Source: Pseudomonadota bacterium (GTDB lineage: Bacteria > Pseudomonadota > Alphaproteobacteria > UBA8366 > JADFVY01). Taken from it: 8,238 nucleotides of DNA. The notes below the pieces were generated by a model. The model ran no database searches and had not been told where the DNA came from. It saw only the letters and a list, made by a program, of their open reading frames with translations. Below, one piece after another: positions 1-6,062 of this stretch (positions are counted from its first letter, which is position 1; the number at the start of each line of letters is the position of its first letter). Where the stretch lies: the NCBI GenBank assembly GCA_030671915.1, contig DAOVHN010000079.1, forward strand, positions 1-8,238, written 5' to 3'. The position numbers and the translations under genes were made by a program.

Positions 1-429
1 CACCGGCGCGTCCTCGGGCAGGTCGATGATGCCTTCGTGGTCGTCCGACAGCCCCATCTCGCGCTCGGAACAGAGCATGCCGTTCGATTCCTCGCCACGG
101 ATGACGCCCTTTTTCAGGTCCACCCCGGTGCCTGGGATATGGGTTCCGGCCGGTGCGAACACGCCCTTCATGCCGGTGCGCGCGTTCGGCGCGCCACAGA
201 CCACTTGGATTTTCTCCTTGCCGGTATCGACGATGCAGACGCGCAGGCGGTCGGCATTGGGATGCTGTTTCGCTTCCACGACATAGCCGACGATAAAGGC
301 ATCAAGGTCCTTGGCCGGGTCATGAACTTCTTCCAGCTCCAGGCCAAGCGCGGTCAGCGCGTCGGTGATCTCGTCCAGCGACGCGTCCGTGTCGAGGTGA
401 TCCTTCAGCCAGGAAAGCGTGAACTTCAT
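1..429 (-). CDS. pheT: Phenylalanine-tRNA ligase beta subunit, N-terminal part (cut by window edge)
   Basis: PheT is the large subunit of the cytoplasmic alpha2-beta2 phenylalanyl-tRNA synthetase, which charges tRNA-Phe with phenylalanine. Only the first 143 codons lie in the window; the family is usually about 800 residues. The product begins [13 protein letters not shown], the normal PheT N-terminus. From about residue 40 it runs into the EMAP/Trbp111-like tRNA-binding OB fold, shown by [10 protein letters not shown] (56-65), VVCGAPN (76-82) and [12 protein letters not shown] (117-128). The start ATG (429-427) shares ATGA with the pheS stop, so translation is probably coupled. A purine run (GGGGG) just upstream may serve as ribosome binding site, but it can pair with CCCC directly before the ATG. 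The reading frame is open to the window edge with no defect. Identification is very secure; nothing can be said about the catalytic-like and B3/B4 editing domains, which lie outside. Confidence 0.97.
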   Translation of the reverse strand, partial: MKFTLSWLKDHLDTDASLDEITDALTALGLELEEVHDPAKDLDAFIVGYVVEAKQHPNADRLRVCIVDTGKEKIQVVCGAPNARTGMKGVFAPAGTHIPGTGVDLKKGVIRGEESNGMLCSEREMGLSDDHEGIIDLPEDAPV

Positions 430-1529
430 GGGGTCAGCCCCCTGAACAGGGTCGGTACCTCAAGCGGCACGAAGCCGTAATGCTTCAGCCAGCGCAAATC
501 GGCGTCGAAGAAGGTCCGCAGGTCGGGGATGCCGTATTTCAGCATGGCCAGCCGCTCGATGCCTATGCCGAAGGCGAAGCCTTGATATTCCGCCGGGTCG
601 ATGCCGCAGGCGGCCAGCACCGTGGGGTTCACCATGCCGCAGCCGAGAATTTCCAGCCAGTCGTCGCCGGCCCCGATTTTCAATTCGCCGCCCTTGCGGG
701 TGCAGCCGATATCGAGCTCCGCCGACGGCTCCGTGAAGGGAAAATAGCTGGGGCGGAAACGCACCGGCACGTCCGTGAGCTCGAAATAGGCGCGCACGAA
801 TTCGATCAGGCAGCCCTTCAGGTGCCCCATATGGATGTGGCCGGTCTTGTCGACGATCAGCCCCTCCACCTGATGGAACATCGGTGTATGGGTCATGTCG
901 CTGTCGCGGCGATAGGTGCGGCCCGGCGCAATGATGCGCAAAGGCATGCCCGACCCGTCCTTTTTCGCCGTCGCGGCCTGCATGGCGCGGACTTGCACTG
1001 GCGAGGTATGGGTGCGCAGCACCATGCGGCTGCCGTCTTGCCTCTCCGGCAGGTAGAAGGTGTCGTGCATCTGCCGTGCGGGATGCTCTGGCGGGATGTT
1101 CAGGGCCGTGAAATTGTGGAAATCATCCTCGATGTCCGGGCCCTCGGCGATCGAAAAGCCCATCTCGCCCAGGATCGCGATGATCTCGTCGAGGGTCTGG
1201 CTGATCGGGTGCAGCCGGCCCTCGGCCTCGGGCCGCACCGGCAGGGTGACGTCGAGCGTCTCCGCCGCCAGTTGGGCTTCAAGCGCGGCATCGCCGAGCG
1301 TTGCTTTGCGCGCCTCCATCGCCGCCGCGACATCATCCTTCACCGCGTTCAGCGCCTGGCCCGCCTCACGCCGCTCTTCCGGCGACAACTGGCCCAGCGT
1401 TTTCATCAGGCCGGTAATGCGGCCCTTCTTGCCCAGCGCCGAAACGCGAAGCTCTTCCAGCGCCTCCGCCGAATCCGCGGATTCGACAGCGGCGAGAAGC
1501 TCTTCGCGCAGTGCGTTCAGGTCATCCAT
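426..1529 (-). CDS. pheS: Phenylalanine-tRNA ligase alpha subunit
   Basis: PheS is the catalytic class II subunit that activates phenylalanine and, with PheT, aminoacylates tRNA-Phe in the cytoplasm. The 367-residue product is close to the usual bacterial length. Residues 1-95 form the predicted N-terminal coiled-coil arm, rich in Ala, Glu, Leu and Arg. The catalytic core follows, with motif 2 around GRTYRRDSD (203-211) and [10 protein letters not shown] (214-223). FPFTEPS (263-269) belongs to the phenylalanine pocket, and motif 3 is [11 protein letters not shown] (317-327) with the class II arginine R326. The C-terminus [13 protein letters not shown] is typical of alphaproteobacterial PheS. 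The ATG at 1529 gives the expected start ([15 protein letters not shown]). No strong Shine-Dalgarno lies directly before it; a GAGGG sits farther upstream, separated by a perfect 9-bp hairpin. The gene follows rplT by 45 bases and overlaps pheT by 4, so rplT-pheS-pheT is probably one transcript. Confidence 0.98.
   Translation of the reverse strand: MDDLNALREELLAAVESADSAEALEELRVSALGKKGRITGLMKTLGQLSPEERREAGQALNAVKDDVAAAMEARKATLGDAALEAQLAAETLDVTLPVRPEAEGRLHPISQTLDEIIAILGEMGFSIAEGPDIEDDFHNFTALNIPPEHPARQMHDTFYLPERQDGSRMVLRTHTSPVQVRAMQAATAKKDGSGMPLRIIAPGRTYRRDSDMTHTPMFHQVEGLIVDKTGHIHMGHLKGCLIEFVRAYFELTDVPVRFRPSYFPFTEPSAELDIGCTRKGGELKIGAGDDWLEILGCGMVNPTVLAACGIDPAEYQGFAFGIGIERLAMLKYGIPDLRTFFDADLRWLKHYGFVPLEVPTLFRGLTP
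430..441 (-). promoter_or_regulatory. Small stem at the pheT start, candidate translational coupling element
   Basis: In the mRNA, GGGG (441-438), loop CUGA and CCCC (433-430) form a 4-bp GC stem that ends directly before the pheT AUG. The G-run is also the only ribosome-binding-like sequence, so the site may be masked until ribosomes translating pheS open it. The stem is short and inside the pheS coding sequence, so it could be chance. The coupling idea is inference. Confidence 0.3.
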
Positions 1530-1537
1530 CGGGAATT

Positions 1538-1558
1538 CGCCGCCGGGCTCCGGCGGCG
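1538..1558 (-). promoter_or_regulatory. Perfect 9-bp GC hairpin between rplT and pheS
   Basis: CGCCGCCGG and CCGGCGGCG are exact reverse complements separated by three bases (1547-1549). On the transcript the stem ends 8 bases before the pheS AUG. The bases that follow (GAAUUCCCG) are not a U-run, so it does not look like an intrinsic terminator. It sits between a GAGGG purine run and the start codon. It may bring a distant Shine-Dalgarno nearer by folding, hinder initiation, or act as an RNA-stability element. The structure is seen directly; the role is unknown. Confidence 0.6.
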
Positions 1559-1574
1559 CTCTACCCTCAATTTC

Positions 1575-1943
1575 TTATTTCGCGGTCGCGGCCAGCGCCT
1601 CGCGCGCCTGGCCGACAAGCGACTCGAAAGCCGCCGGTTCGCTGACGGCGAGTTCGGCCAGGATCTTGCGGTCCAGGTCGATCTCGGCCCTCTTCAGGCC
1701 GTTCATGAACTGCGAATAGGTCAGGCCGTGCTGTCGCGAGCCGGCATTGATGCGCTGGATCCACAGGCTGCGGAAATCGCGCTTGCGGGTGCGGCGGTCG
1801 CGATAGGCATATTGCAGGTTCTTCTCGACCCGCTGGATCGCGGCCCGGAACGTATTCTTCGAGCGGCCGCGCGATCCCTTGGCCAGTTTCAGAATTTTTT
1901 TGTGACGGGCGTGCGTGGTGACGCCCCGCTTGACGCGTGCCAT
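1575..1943 (-). CDS. rplT: 50S ribosomal protein L20
   Basis: L20 (bL20) is an early-assembling protein of the large ribosomal subunit that binds 23S rRNA. The 122-residue product has the family's highly basic N-terminal extension, [19 protein letters not shown], followed by [11 protein letters not shown] and the core [20 protein letters not shown]. The C-terminus is more acidic and alanine-rich. Length is at the upper end of normal (about 117-122). The start is fixed by AAGGAGT (1957-1951), seven bases before the ATG. The gene lies 25 bases after rpmI and 45 before pheS, in the usual rpmI-rplT-pheST order. In E. coli and Bacillus, L20 represses its own operon by binding a leader RNA; whether this happens here cannot be read from the sequence. 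Confidence 0.99.
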   Translation of the reverse strand: MARVKRGVTTHARHKKILKLAKGSRGRSKNTFRAAIQRVEKNLQYAYRDRRTRKRDFRSLWIQRINAGSRQHGLTYSQFMNGLKRAEIDLDRKILAELAVSEPAAFESLVGQAREALAATAK

Positions 1944-1968
1944 TATTCAGACTCCTTGGGACTGGGTA

Positions 1969-2169
1969 TCAGGCGTTGGGCAGGAAATAGCGCTTGACGG
2001 TCTTGGCGTCAGCGGCTGCCATGATCTGCGTGCCGCGATTGGTTCGCTTCATCTTCTGCGAACGGCGGCGTAGCATATGGCTGAGGCCTGCGCTGTTGAA
2101 ACGCACCTTGCCCTTGGCGGTCAGGCGGAAGCGCTTTTTCGCGCTTGCTTTGGTCTTGATCTTGGGCAT
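1969..2169 (-). CDS. rpmI: 50S ribosomal protein L35
   Basis: L35 (bL35) is a small basic protein of the large ribosomal subunit. The 66-residue product starts MPKIKTKASAKKRFRLTAKGKV and ends AKTVKRYFLPNA, as in the family, with the usual length of 64-67. The ATG at 2169 is supported by an AAAGGAC ribosome binding site about 6 bases upstream. A second ATG five bases earlier is out of frame. The same frame stays open upstream to 2388, but that stretch has no L35 resemblance and includes the presumed leader, so the longer start was not used. rplT follows after 25 bases. The gene probably begins a transcript that continues into rplT and pheST, because infC upstream is followed by a terminator. 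Confidence 0.98.
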   Translation of the reverse strand: MPKIKTKASAKKRFRLTAKGKVRFNSAGLSHMLRRRSQKMKRTNRGTQIMAAADAKTVKRYFLPNA

Positions 2170-2231
2170 TTCATGTCCTTTCGATTCAAAGGCGGCCAGG
2201 CATACCCTCGGGCCCGGACGCGCCAGTTCGC

Positions 2232-2250
2232 ACGGAGTTTCAAACCCCGT
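2232..2250 (-). promoter_or_regulatory. Hairpin in the presumptive rpmI leader
   Basis: In the mRNA, ACGGGGUU and AACUCCGU pair over eight positions (one G-U) around a UGA loop, about 60 bases before the rpmI start codon. Leaders of rpmI-rplT transcripts in other bacteria contain L20-binding structures, so this is a possible autoregulatory site. The known L20 operator fold (a pseudoknot in E. coli) was not recognised here. The stem is short and its role is inference. Confidence 0.25.
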
Positions 2251-2260
2251 ACCGCGCGGC

Positions 2261-2289
2261 CTTATAACGGCAGATGCCCGCCGATGCAA
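2261..2289 (-). promoter_or_regulatory. Candidate sigma-70 promoter for rpmI-rplT-pheST
   Basis: On the minus strand TTGCAT (2289-2284) and TATAAG (2266-2261) are separated by exactly 17 bases. The -10 matches the consensus at five of six positions and the -35 at the TTG core. Initiation near 2254 would give a leader of about 85 bases before rpmI. The position downstream of the infC terminator makes it the best promoter candidate for the L35-L20-PheST unit. It was found by eye only. Confidence 0.42.
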
Positions 2290-2307
2290 GAGGTGAGGCG
2301 CAAAGCA

Positions 2308-2336
2308 TTTATGGTTTGTCCGGACCGCCCGGTCCA
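2308..2336 (-). promoter_or_regulatory. Second, weaker promoter candidate upstream of rpmI
   Basis: TGGACC (2336-2331) and CATAAA (2313-2308) lie 17 bases apart on the minus strand, each with four of six consensus matches. The -35 overlaps a GGACC..GGTCC palindrome (2322-2335). It could be an alternative start for the same transcript or chance. Confidence 0.22.
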
Positions 2337-2444
2337 GCGTAACCATGCAAGACCCTAAAAGTCGCTCCAAAACCCGGCGCCACGCCACGCGCTATCGGAT
2401 GGGTATGATCAACGAACCCTGGTATGGCACGAGATTCCATGAAC

Positions 2445-2474
2445 AAAAAGGCACGGGGCCGAACGCCCCGCGCC
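2445..2474 (-). terminator. Intrinsic terminator after infC
   Basis: In the minus-strand transcript GGCGCGGGGC and GCCCCGUGCC pair over ten positions (one G-U) around the loop GUUCG, followed directly by UUUUUG. It begins about 28 bases after the infC stop codon. On the plus strand the same stem is followed by ATTTTT, so it could stop transcription in both directions. It should end most thrS-infC transcripts and so separate them from rpmI. Confidence 0.85.
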
Positions 2475-2502
2475 ATTTTTCCGTTATCGGACGTGCCACC
2501 GG

Positions 2503-3045
2503 TTACTTGGACGGCGCCAGCACCATGATCATTTGCCGGCCTTCCATGGCCGGCTCATGTTCGACCTTGGTTTCCTCGCTGGTTTCCTCGCGCACGCGGT
2601 TCAACAGCCGCATGCCGAGTTCCTGGTGCGCCATCTCGCGCCCGCGGAACCGGATCGTCACCTTGACCTTGTCGCCCTCGCCAATGAATTTGCGGATCGC
2701 CCTCATCTTCACGTCATAGTCATGCGTGTCGATGTTGGGGCGCATCTTGATCTCCTTGATCTCGATGATCTTCTGCTTTTTGCGGGCTTCGCTCTTTTTC
2801 TTCTGCTCCTGGAACTTGAGCTTCCCGTAATCGAGGATCTTGCAGACAGGCGGGTCGGCGTTGGGAGAGACCTCCACGAGATCCAGCCCGGCCTGGGCGG
2901 CATGCTCGAGAGCTTCTTCGATGGGGACAACGCCCTTCATTTCGCCTTCCGCATCGACAAGGCGGACGGAGCTGACGGTGATCAGTTCATTGATACGGGG
3001 GCCTTCACGGACCGGTGGTCCCGCATGACGTGGTGGTCTGGCTAT
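2503..3045 (-). CDS. infC: Translation initiation factor IF-3, probable AUA start
   Basis: IF3 binds the 30S subunit, prevents premature 50S joining and checks start-codon and initiator-tRNA fidelity. With the start at 3045 the product has 180 residues, the usual length. The N-domain runs from about residue 14 ([10 protein letters not shown]) through [23 protein letters not shown] lysine-rich helical linker ([13 protein letters not shown]) follows, then the C-domain with [28 protein letters not shown] and the terminal [14 protein letters not shown]. The first in-frame ATG (2940, codon 36) would remove the GPRIN region that the family needs. In that frame no ATG, GTG, TTG or CTG occurs back to the in-frame thrS stop (3108-3106). 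A perfect AGGAGG stands five bases before ATA (3045-3043), which is therefore chosen. E. coli infC starts with AUU and is autoregulated through it, so similar control is likely. The gene follows thrS by 60 bases with no terminator between, so the two are probably cotranscribed. Confidence 0.95.
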   Translation of the reverse strand: MARPPRHAGPPVREGPRINELITVSSVRLVDAEGEMKGVVPIEEALEHAAQAGLDLVEVSPNADPPVCKILDYGKLKFQEQKKKSEARKKQKIIEIKEIKMRPNIDTHDYDVKMRAIRKFIGEGDKVKVTIRFRGREMAHQELGMRLLNRVREETSEETKVEHEPAMEGRQMIMVLAPSK

Positions 3046-3050
3046 AGAAA

Positions 3051-3056
3051 CCTCCT
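3051..3056 (-). promoter_or_regulatory. Ribosome binding site that fixes the infC start
   Basis: AGGAGG, a perfect anti-Shine-Dalgarno match, lies five bases (UUUCU) before the AUA codon at 3045-3043. No canonical start codon lies within its reach in the infC frame. This is the main evidence for a non-canonical start. Confidence 0.8.
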
Positions 3057-3105
3057 CAGTTTCTTTCCCTGAAAAACAAAACTTCGTATCTCGGTCGCAG
3101 GGCGA

Positions 3106-5049
3106 TCAAGCGTCCGGCGGCTGCGATTCCGCCTTAAGTGTATGTAATGCATCGTCGAGTGCAAGAATTTCCTGATCCTTGCCCCCAAGTCGCCGGATTG
3201 CAACGGTTCCGGCTTCGGCCTCGCGCGCGCCCACGACCAGCATGACCGGGATTTTCGCGTGGCTGTGCTCACGGACCTTGTAGTTGATTTTTTCCGATCT
3301 CGTGTCGAGTTCGGCCCTGATCCCGGCCTCGACCAGCGCATCGTGCACCTTGGCCGCATAGCCGTCGGCGTCGTTGGTGATGGTCGTGACCACCGCTTGA
3401 ACCGGGGCCAGCCACAGCGGGAAGCGGCCCGCATAATGCTCGATCAGCACCCCGATAAAGCGCTCGAACGACCCCAGGATCGCGCGGTGAAGCATTACAG
3501 GCCGGTGCTTGACTCCGTCCTCGCCGACATAGGACGCGTCCAGGCGCTCGGGCAGCACGAAATCGACCTGCAGCGTGCCGCATTGCCAATCGCGGCCGAT
3601 CGTGTCTTTCAGCACGAATTCCAGCTTTGGGCCGTAGAACGCGCCCTCGCCCGGATTTAGCGTGTATTCCAGCCCGGCGGCCTTGGTCGCCTCAAGCAGC
3701 GCCGACTCCGCCTTGTCCCAGGTTGCGTCCTCGCCGGCGCGTACTTCCGGCCGGTCTGAGAATTTCACCACGACGTCGGTAAAGCCGAAATCGCGATAAA
3801 TCGACAGCAGCAGTTCGCAGAACGCCTCGGTCTCGGAGGTAATCTGGTCCTCCGTGCAGAAAATATGCGCGTCGTCCTGGGTGAACGCACGTAAGCGCAT
3901 CAACCCATGCAGCGCGCCGGACGGTTCGTAGCGGTGGCAGGACCCGAACTCGGCCATGCGTAACGGCAGGTCCCGATAGCTCTTTATGCCTTGGCGGAAA
4001 ATCTGCACATGGCCCGGGCAGTTCATGGGTTTCAGCGCCAGCATGCGGCGGCTGGCGCCGCCCTCGCCGGAGTCCGACTCGTCCACCTCGGCGACGAACA
4101 TGTTCTCGCGAAATTTCTCCCAGTGCCCCGATTTTTCCCAAAGCGAGCGGTCCACCAGTTGCGGCGTCTTCACCTCGATATAATCGGCCGCCTCCAGCCG
4201 CCGGCGCATGTAGGCCTGGCAGGCGCGGTACAAGATCCAGCCTTTATGATGCCAGAAAATGCTGCCTGCCGCTTCCTCCTGGATGTGGAACAGGTCCATC
4301 TCGCGGCCCAGCCGGCGATGATCTCGCTTTTCGGCCTCTTCCAGCCTCGTCAGATAGGCCTTCAACTCCTTGTCGGTGCGCCAGGCCGTGCCGTAGATGC
4401 GCTGCAATTGGGTGTTGCGCGCGTCGCCGCGCCAGTAGGCACCCGCCAGCTTCATCAGCTTGAAGGCCTTGCCCAGTTTTCCCGTGGAGGGCAGGTGCGG
4501 GCCGAGGCACAGATCCAGCCATTCGCCCTGGCGGTAGATCGAAATATCCGCGTCATGCGGCAGCGTCTCGATATGCTCCGCCTTGAAGTTTTCGCCCCGC
4601 TCCTTGAAGAAGCGGATCGCCTCGTCGCGGTCCCAGACCTCGCGGGTGATTGCCTCGTCCCGGTCGACGATTTCCCCCATTCGCTTTTCGATCTTCACCA
4701 GATCGTCGGGCGTAAAAGGTTCCTCGCGATAAAAATCGTAATAAAATCCATCCTCGGTGGACGGACCGAAGGTCACCTGCACGCCGGGATAAAGTTCCTG
4801 CACGGCTTCCGCCATGACATGGGCCGCATCGTGGCGCAGCAATTCCAGAGCCCCCTCGCTGTCGCGCGTGACGATCGCGACTGCGGCGTCGCCACCGATG
4901 ACATGGGCGAGATCCTTCTTCTCCCCGTTAACGACAAGCGCAAGCGCGGCCTTGGCCAGGCCAGGCCCGATGGAGGCGGCGAGCTCAGCCCCGCTAACCG
5001 GCTTGTCGAAATTGCGGACGCTGCCGTCCGGAAGCGTAATGGCTACCAT
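3106..5049 (-). CDS. thrS: Threonine-tRNA ligase
   Basis: ThrRS charges tRNA-Thr with threonine and hydrolyses mischarged Ser-tRNA-Thr in a separate editing site. The 647-residue product is full length and complete in domain order. A TGS domain covers about 1-62. The editing domain has [11 protein letters not shown] (H73 and H77) and CLGPH (C181 and H185). The class II core has motif 2 at [19 protein letters not shown] and motif 3 at [11 protein letters not shown]. The C-terminal anticodon-binding domain runs from about 545. The presumed zinc ligands are present: C344 in MNCPGH, H395 in DDAHIF and H521 in MLHRA. The ATG at 5049 gives the normal start [12 protein letters not shown], but the bases before it carry no clear Shine-Dalgarno. 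The 68-base gap to the upstream glycosyltransferase shows no terminator and no convincing promoter. thrS may therefore be read partly from upstream or from an unrecognised promoter. infC follows after 60 bases. Confidence 0.99.
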   Translation of the reverse strand: MVAITLPDGSVRNFDKPVSGAELAASIGPGLAKAALALVVNGEKKDLAHVIGGDAAVAIVTRDSEGALELLRHDAAHVMAEAVQELYPGVQVTFGPSTEDGFYYDFYREEPFTPDDLVKIEKRMGEIVDRDEAITREVWDRDEAIRFFKERGENFKAEHIETLPHDADISIYRQGEWLDLCLGPHLPSTGKLGKAFKLMKLAGAYWRGDARNTQLQRIYGTAWRTDKELKAYLTRLEEAEKRDHRRLGREMDLFHIQEEAAGSIFWHHKGWILYRACQAYMRRRLEAADYIEVKTPQLVDRSLWEKSGHWEKFRENMFVAEVDESDSGEGGASRRMLALKPMNCPGHVQIFRQGIKSYRDLPLRMAEFGSCHRYEPSGALHGLMRLRAFTQDDAHIFCTEDQITSETEAFCELLLSIYRDFGFTDVVVKFSDRPEVRAGEDATWDKAESALLEATKAAGLEYTLNPGEGAFYGPKLEFVLKDTIGRDWQCGTLQVDFVLPERLDASYVGEDGVKHRPVMLHRAILGSFERFIGVLIEHYAGRFPLWLAPVQAVVTTITNDADGYAAKVHDALVEAGIRAELDTRSEKINYKVREHSHAKIPVMLVVGAREAEAGTVAIRRLGGKDQEILALDDALHTLKAESQPPDA

Positions 5050-5117
5050 GATATCTGCGACAAATGGGATCGATCTGTTTCAGTTGTTGCGGGCAAAGCC
5101 GTTTCAAGCGCCTTCAT

Positions 5118-6062
5118 CTAGCGCAAGCGCAAGGCCGCCGCAACCTCGCTGACCGGCAGATCGGCGAGATTCTCCTGCCGAAGCATCACGACATAGCGCC
5201 CGCGCGGCGCATTGCGGTCCGGATCGGAGGCCGTAGAGAACATGATGGCGGTAGGGCAGCCGATGGCCGCCAGAAGATGGACGATGCCGCTGTCGTTGCC
5301 CAGCGCGGCGCTGGCGTGAGTGGCAAGAACGGCCACGTCGAACAGTGAAGTTTTGCCACTCAGGTCCATAGCTTCGGGCGAGGCCGCGGCGATGACCTGG
5401 TTGGTCGCGGCGTCCGCCTGTTCGCCGATGATCACGGGCCGTCGCCCCTCGATCGCCAGGCGCCGCGCAAGCTCGGAGAACCGCTCCACGGGCCATCCCT
5501 TTCCTTCCCGCGCGAAGGTTCCGCCGGGCGCGATCAGCACGTAGCCGTCCTGAAGCCCGTAACGCCCGCCATAGCCGGTGGTCAGCCATGAAAGATCGGG
5601 TGTCGGCATATCGGTTATGCCGGCGTCGGCCAACTGGTGGACAAGCTGTTCGACATAATGTTCCGGGATGTTCTGCGAGGCCCGCAGGAAGGGCAGGAAT
5701 CCCCGGCTGCTGTATGACCAGTCGGCCTTGTTGCCCCAGAAATCCTTCATCCAGAAACGGTAGCGCCCGGTGCGCTGTGTGTTTTCCAGGTCGTAGACGC
5801 GGTCCAGCGGCGTGCGGCGCAGACGGCGGATCAATTTGGCCACCTTGCCGAAACGGCCCCGGGCGGGCGCACCGTCCTCCCAGACCTCGTCGAACCAGCC
5901 GCTTTTTCGCGCCAGCTCGCCGTATCGTTTGGTGGTCATCAGGATGATATGGGCATCGGCGTGATGATGCCGGATCGCATTAAAGGCGCCGAACGCTAGG
6001 ACGAAATCGCTGAAACCGTCCAGTTTTATGACAAGAATCCGGCGGACAGGACCGCGGCTCAT
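5118..6062 (-). CDS. Glycosyltransferase family 9 (heptosyltransferase-like) protein
   Basis: Family 9 enzymes such as WaaC and WaaF transfer heptose from ADP-heptose to the lipopolysaccharide inner core at the cytoplasmic face of the inner membrane. The 314-residue product has the two-Rossmann GT-B layout. The N-terminal motif is RRILVIKLDGFSDFVLAFGA (7-26), where D19 is at the place of the conserved catalytic Asp. The C-terminal half has LIAPGGTFAREGKGWP (176-191), with the usual KxWP-type lysine region, and GNDSGIVHLLAAIGCPTAIMFS (255-276), the donor-binding signature. The N-terminal loop reads GFSD rather than the usual IGD, so the acceptor or sugar may differ from classical core heptose. 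No signal peptide or membrane span is seen. Its ATG overlaps the stop of the upstream family 4 glycosyltransferase (ATGA), implying a coupled pair. The family is clear; the exact sugar and product are not. Confidence 0.85.
   Translation of the reverse strand: MSRGPVRRILVIKLDGFSDFVLAFGAFNAIRHHHADAHIILMTTKRYGELARKSGWFDEVWEDGAPARGRFGKVAKLIRRLRRTPLDRVYDLENTQRTGRYRFWMKDFWGNKADWSYSSRGFLPFLRASQNIPEHYVEQLVHQLADAGITDMPTPDLSWLTTGYGGRYGLQDGYVLIAPGGTFAREGKGWPVERFSELARRLAIEGRRPVIIGEQADAATNQVIAAASPEAMDLSGKTSLFDVAVLATHASAALGNDSGIVHLLAAIGCPTAIMFSTASDPDRNAPRGRYVVMLRQENLADLPVSEVAAALRLR

Larger units (their letters stand above)
2170..2502. other. Intergenic spacer between infC and rpmI
   Basis: This 333-base stretch separates infC from rpmI; the two genes are closely spaced in many other bacteria. 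No convincing protein gene was found on either strand. From the infC side it holds an intrinsic terminator (2445-2474), then about 110 bases in which nothing was recognised, then two promoter-like sequences on the minus strand (2308-2336 and 2261-2289). Last comes an roughly 85-base presumptive rpmI leader with a small hairpin (2232-2250). A short palindrome, GGACC..GGTCC (2322-2335), overlaps the -35 of the upstream promoter candidate. Confidence 0.6.

Noticed and set aside
1538..1558. The rplT-pheS hairpin as an intrinsic terminator
   Set aside because: No U-tract follows on either strand, and the genes around it are normally cotranscribed.
1530..1574. A pheM-like Phe-rich attenuator peptide before pheS
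   Set aside because: The gap is too short, and no small frame with clustered Phe codons was seen.
480..1997. A 505-codon open frame on the plus strand across pheS and rplT
   Set aside because: It is antisense to two certain genes, its product is rich in Arg, Ala and Gly with no recognisable motif, and it arises from the low stop frequency of GC-rich DNA.
2170..2388. Extension of rpmI to an upstream ATG at 2388
   Set aside because: L35 has a near-invariant length of about 65 residues and starts MPKIKT; the upstream part is leader and promoter-like sequence.
2938..2940. ATG at codon 36 as the start of infC
   Set aside because: It would remove the conserved GPRIN region of the IF3 N-domain, while an ideal AGGAGG lies upstream at the ATA codon.
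3991..5121. A 376-codon open frame on the plus strand opposite thrS
   Set aside because: It mirrors the thrS codons, has no family resemblance and no ribosome binding site.
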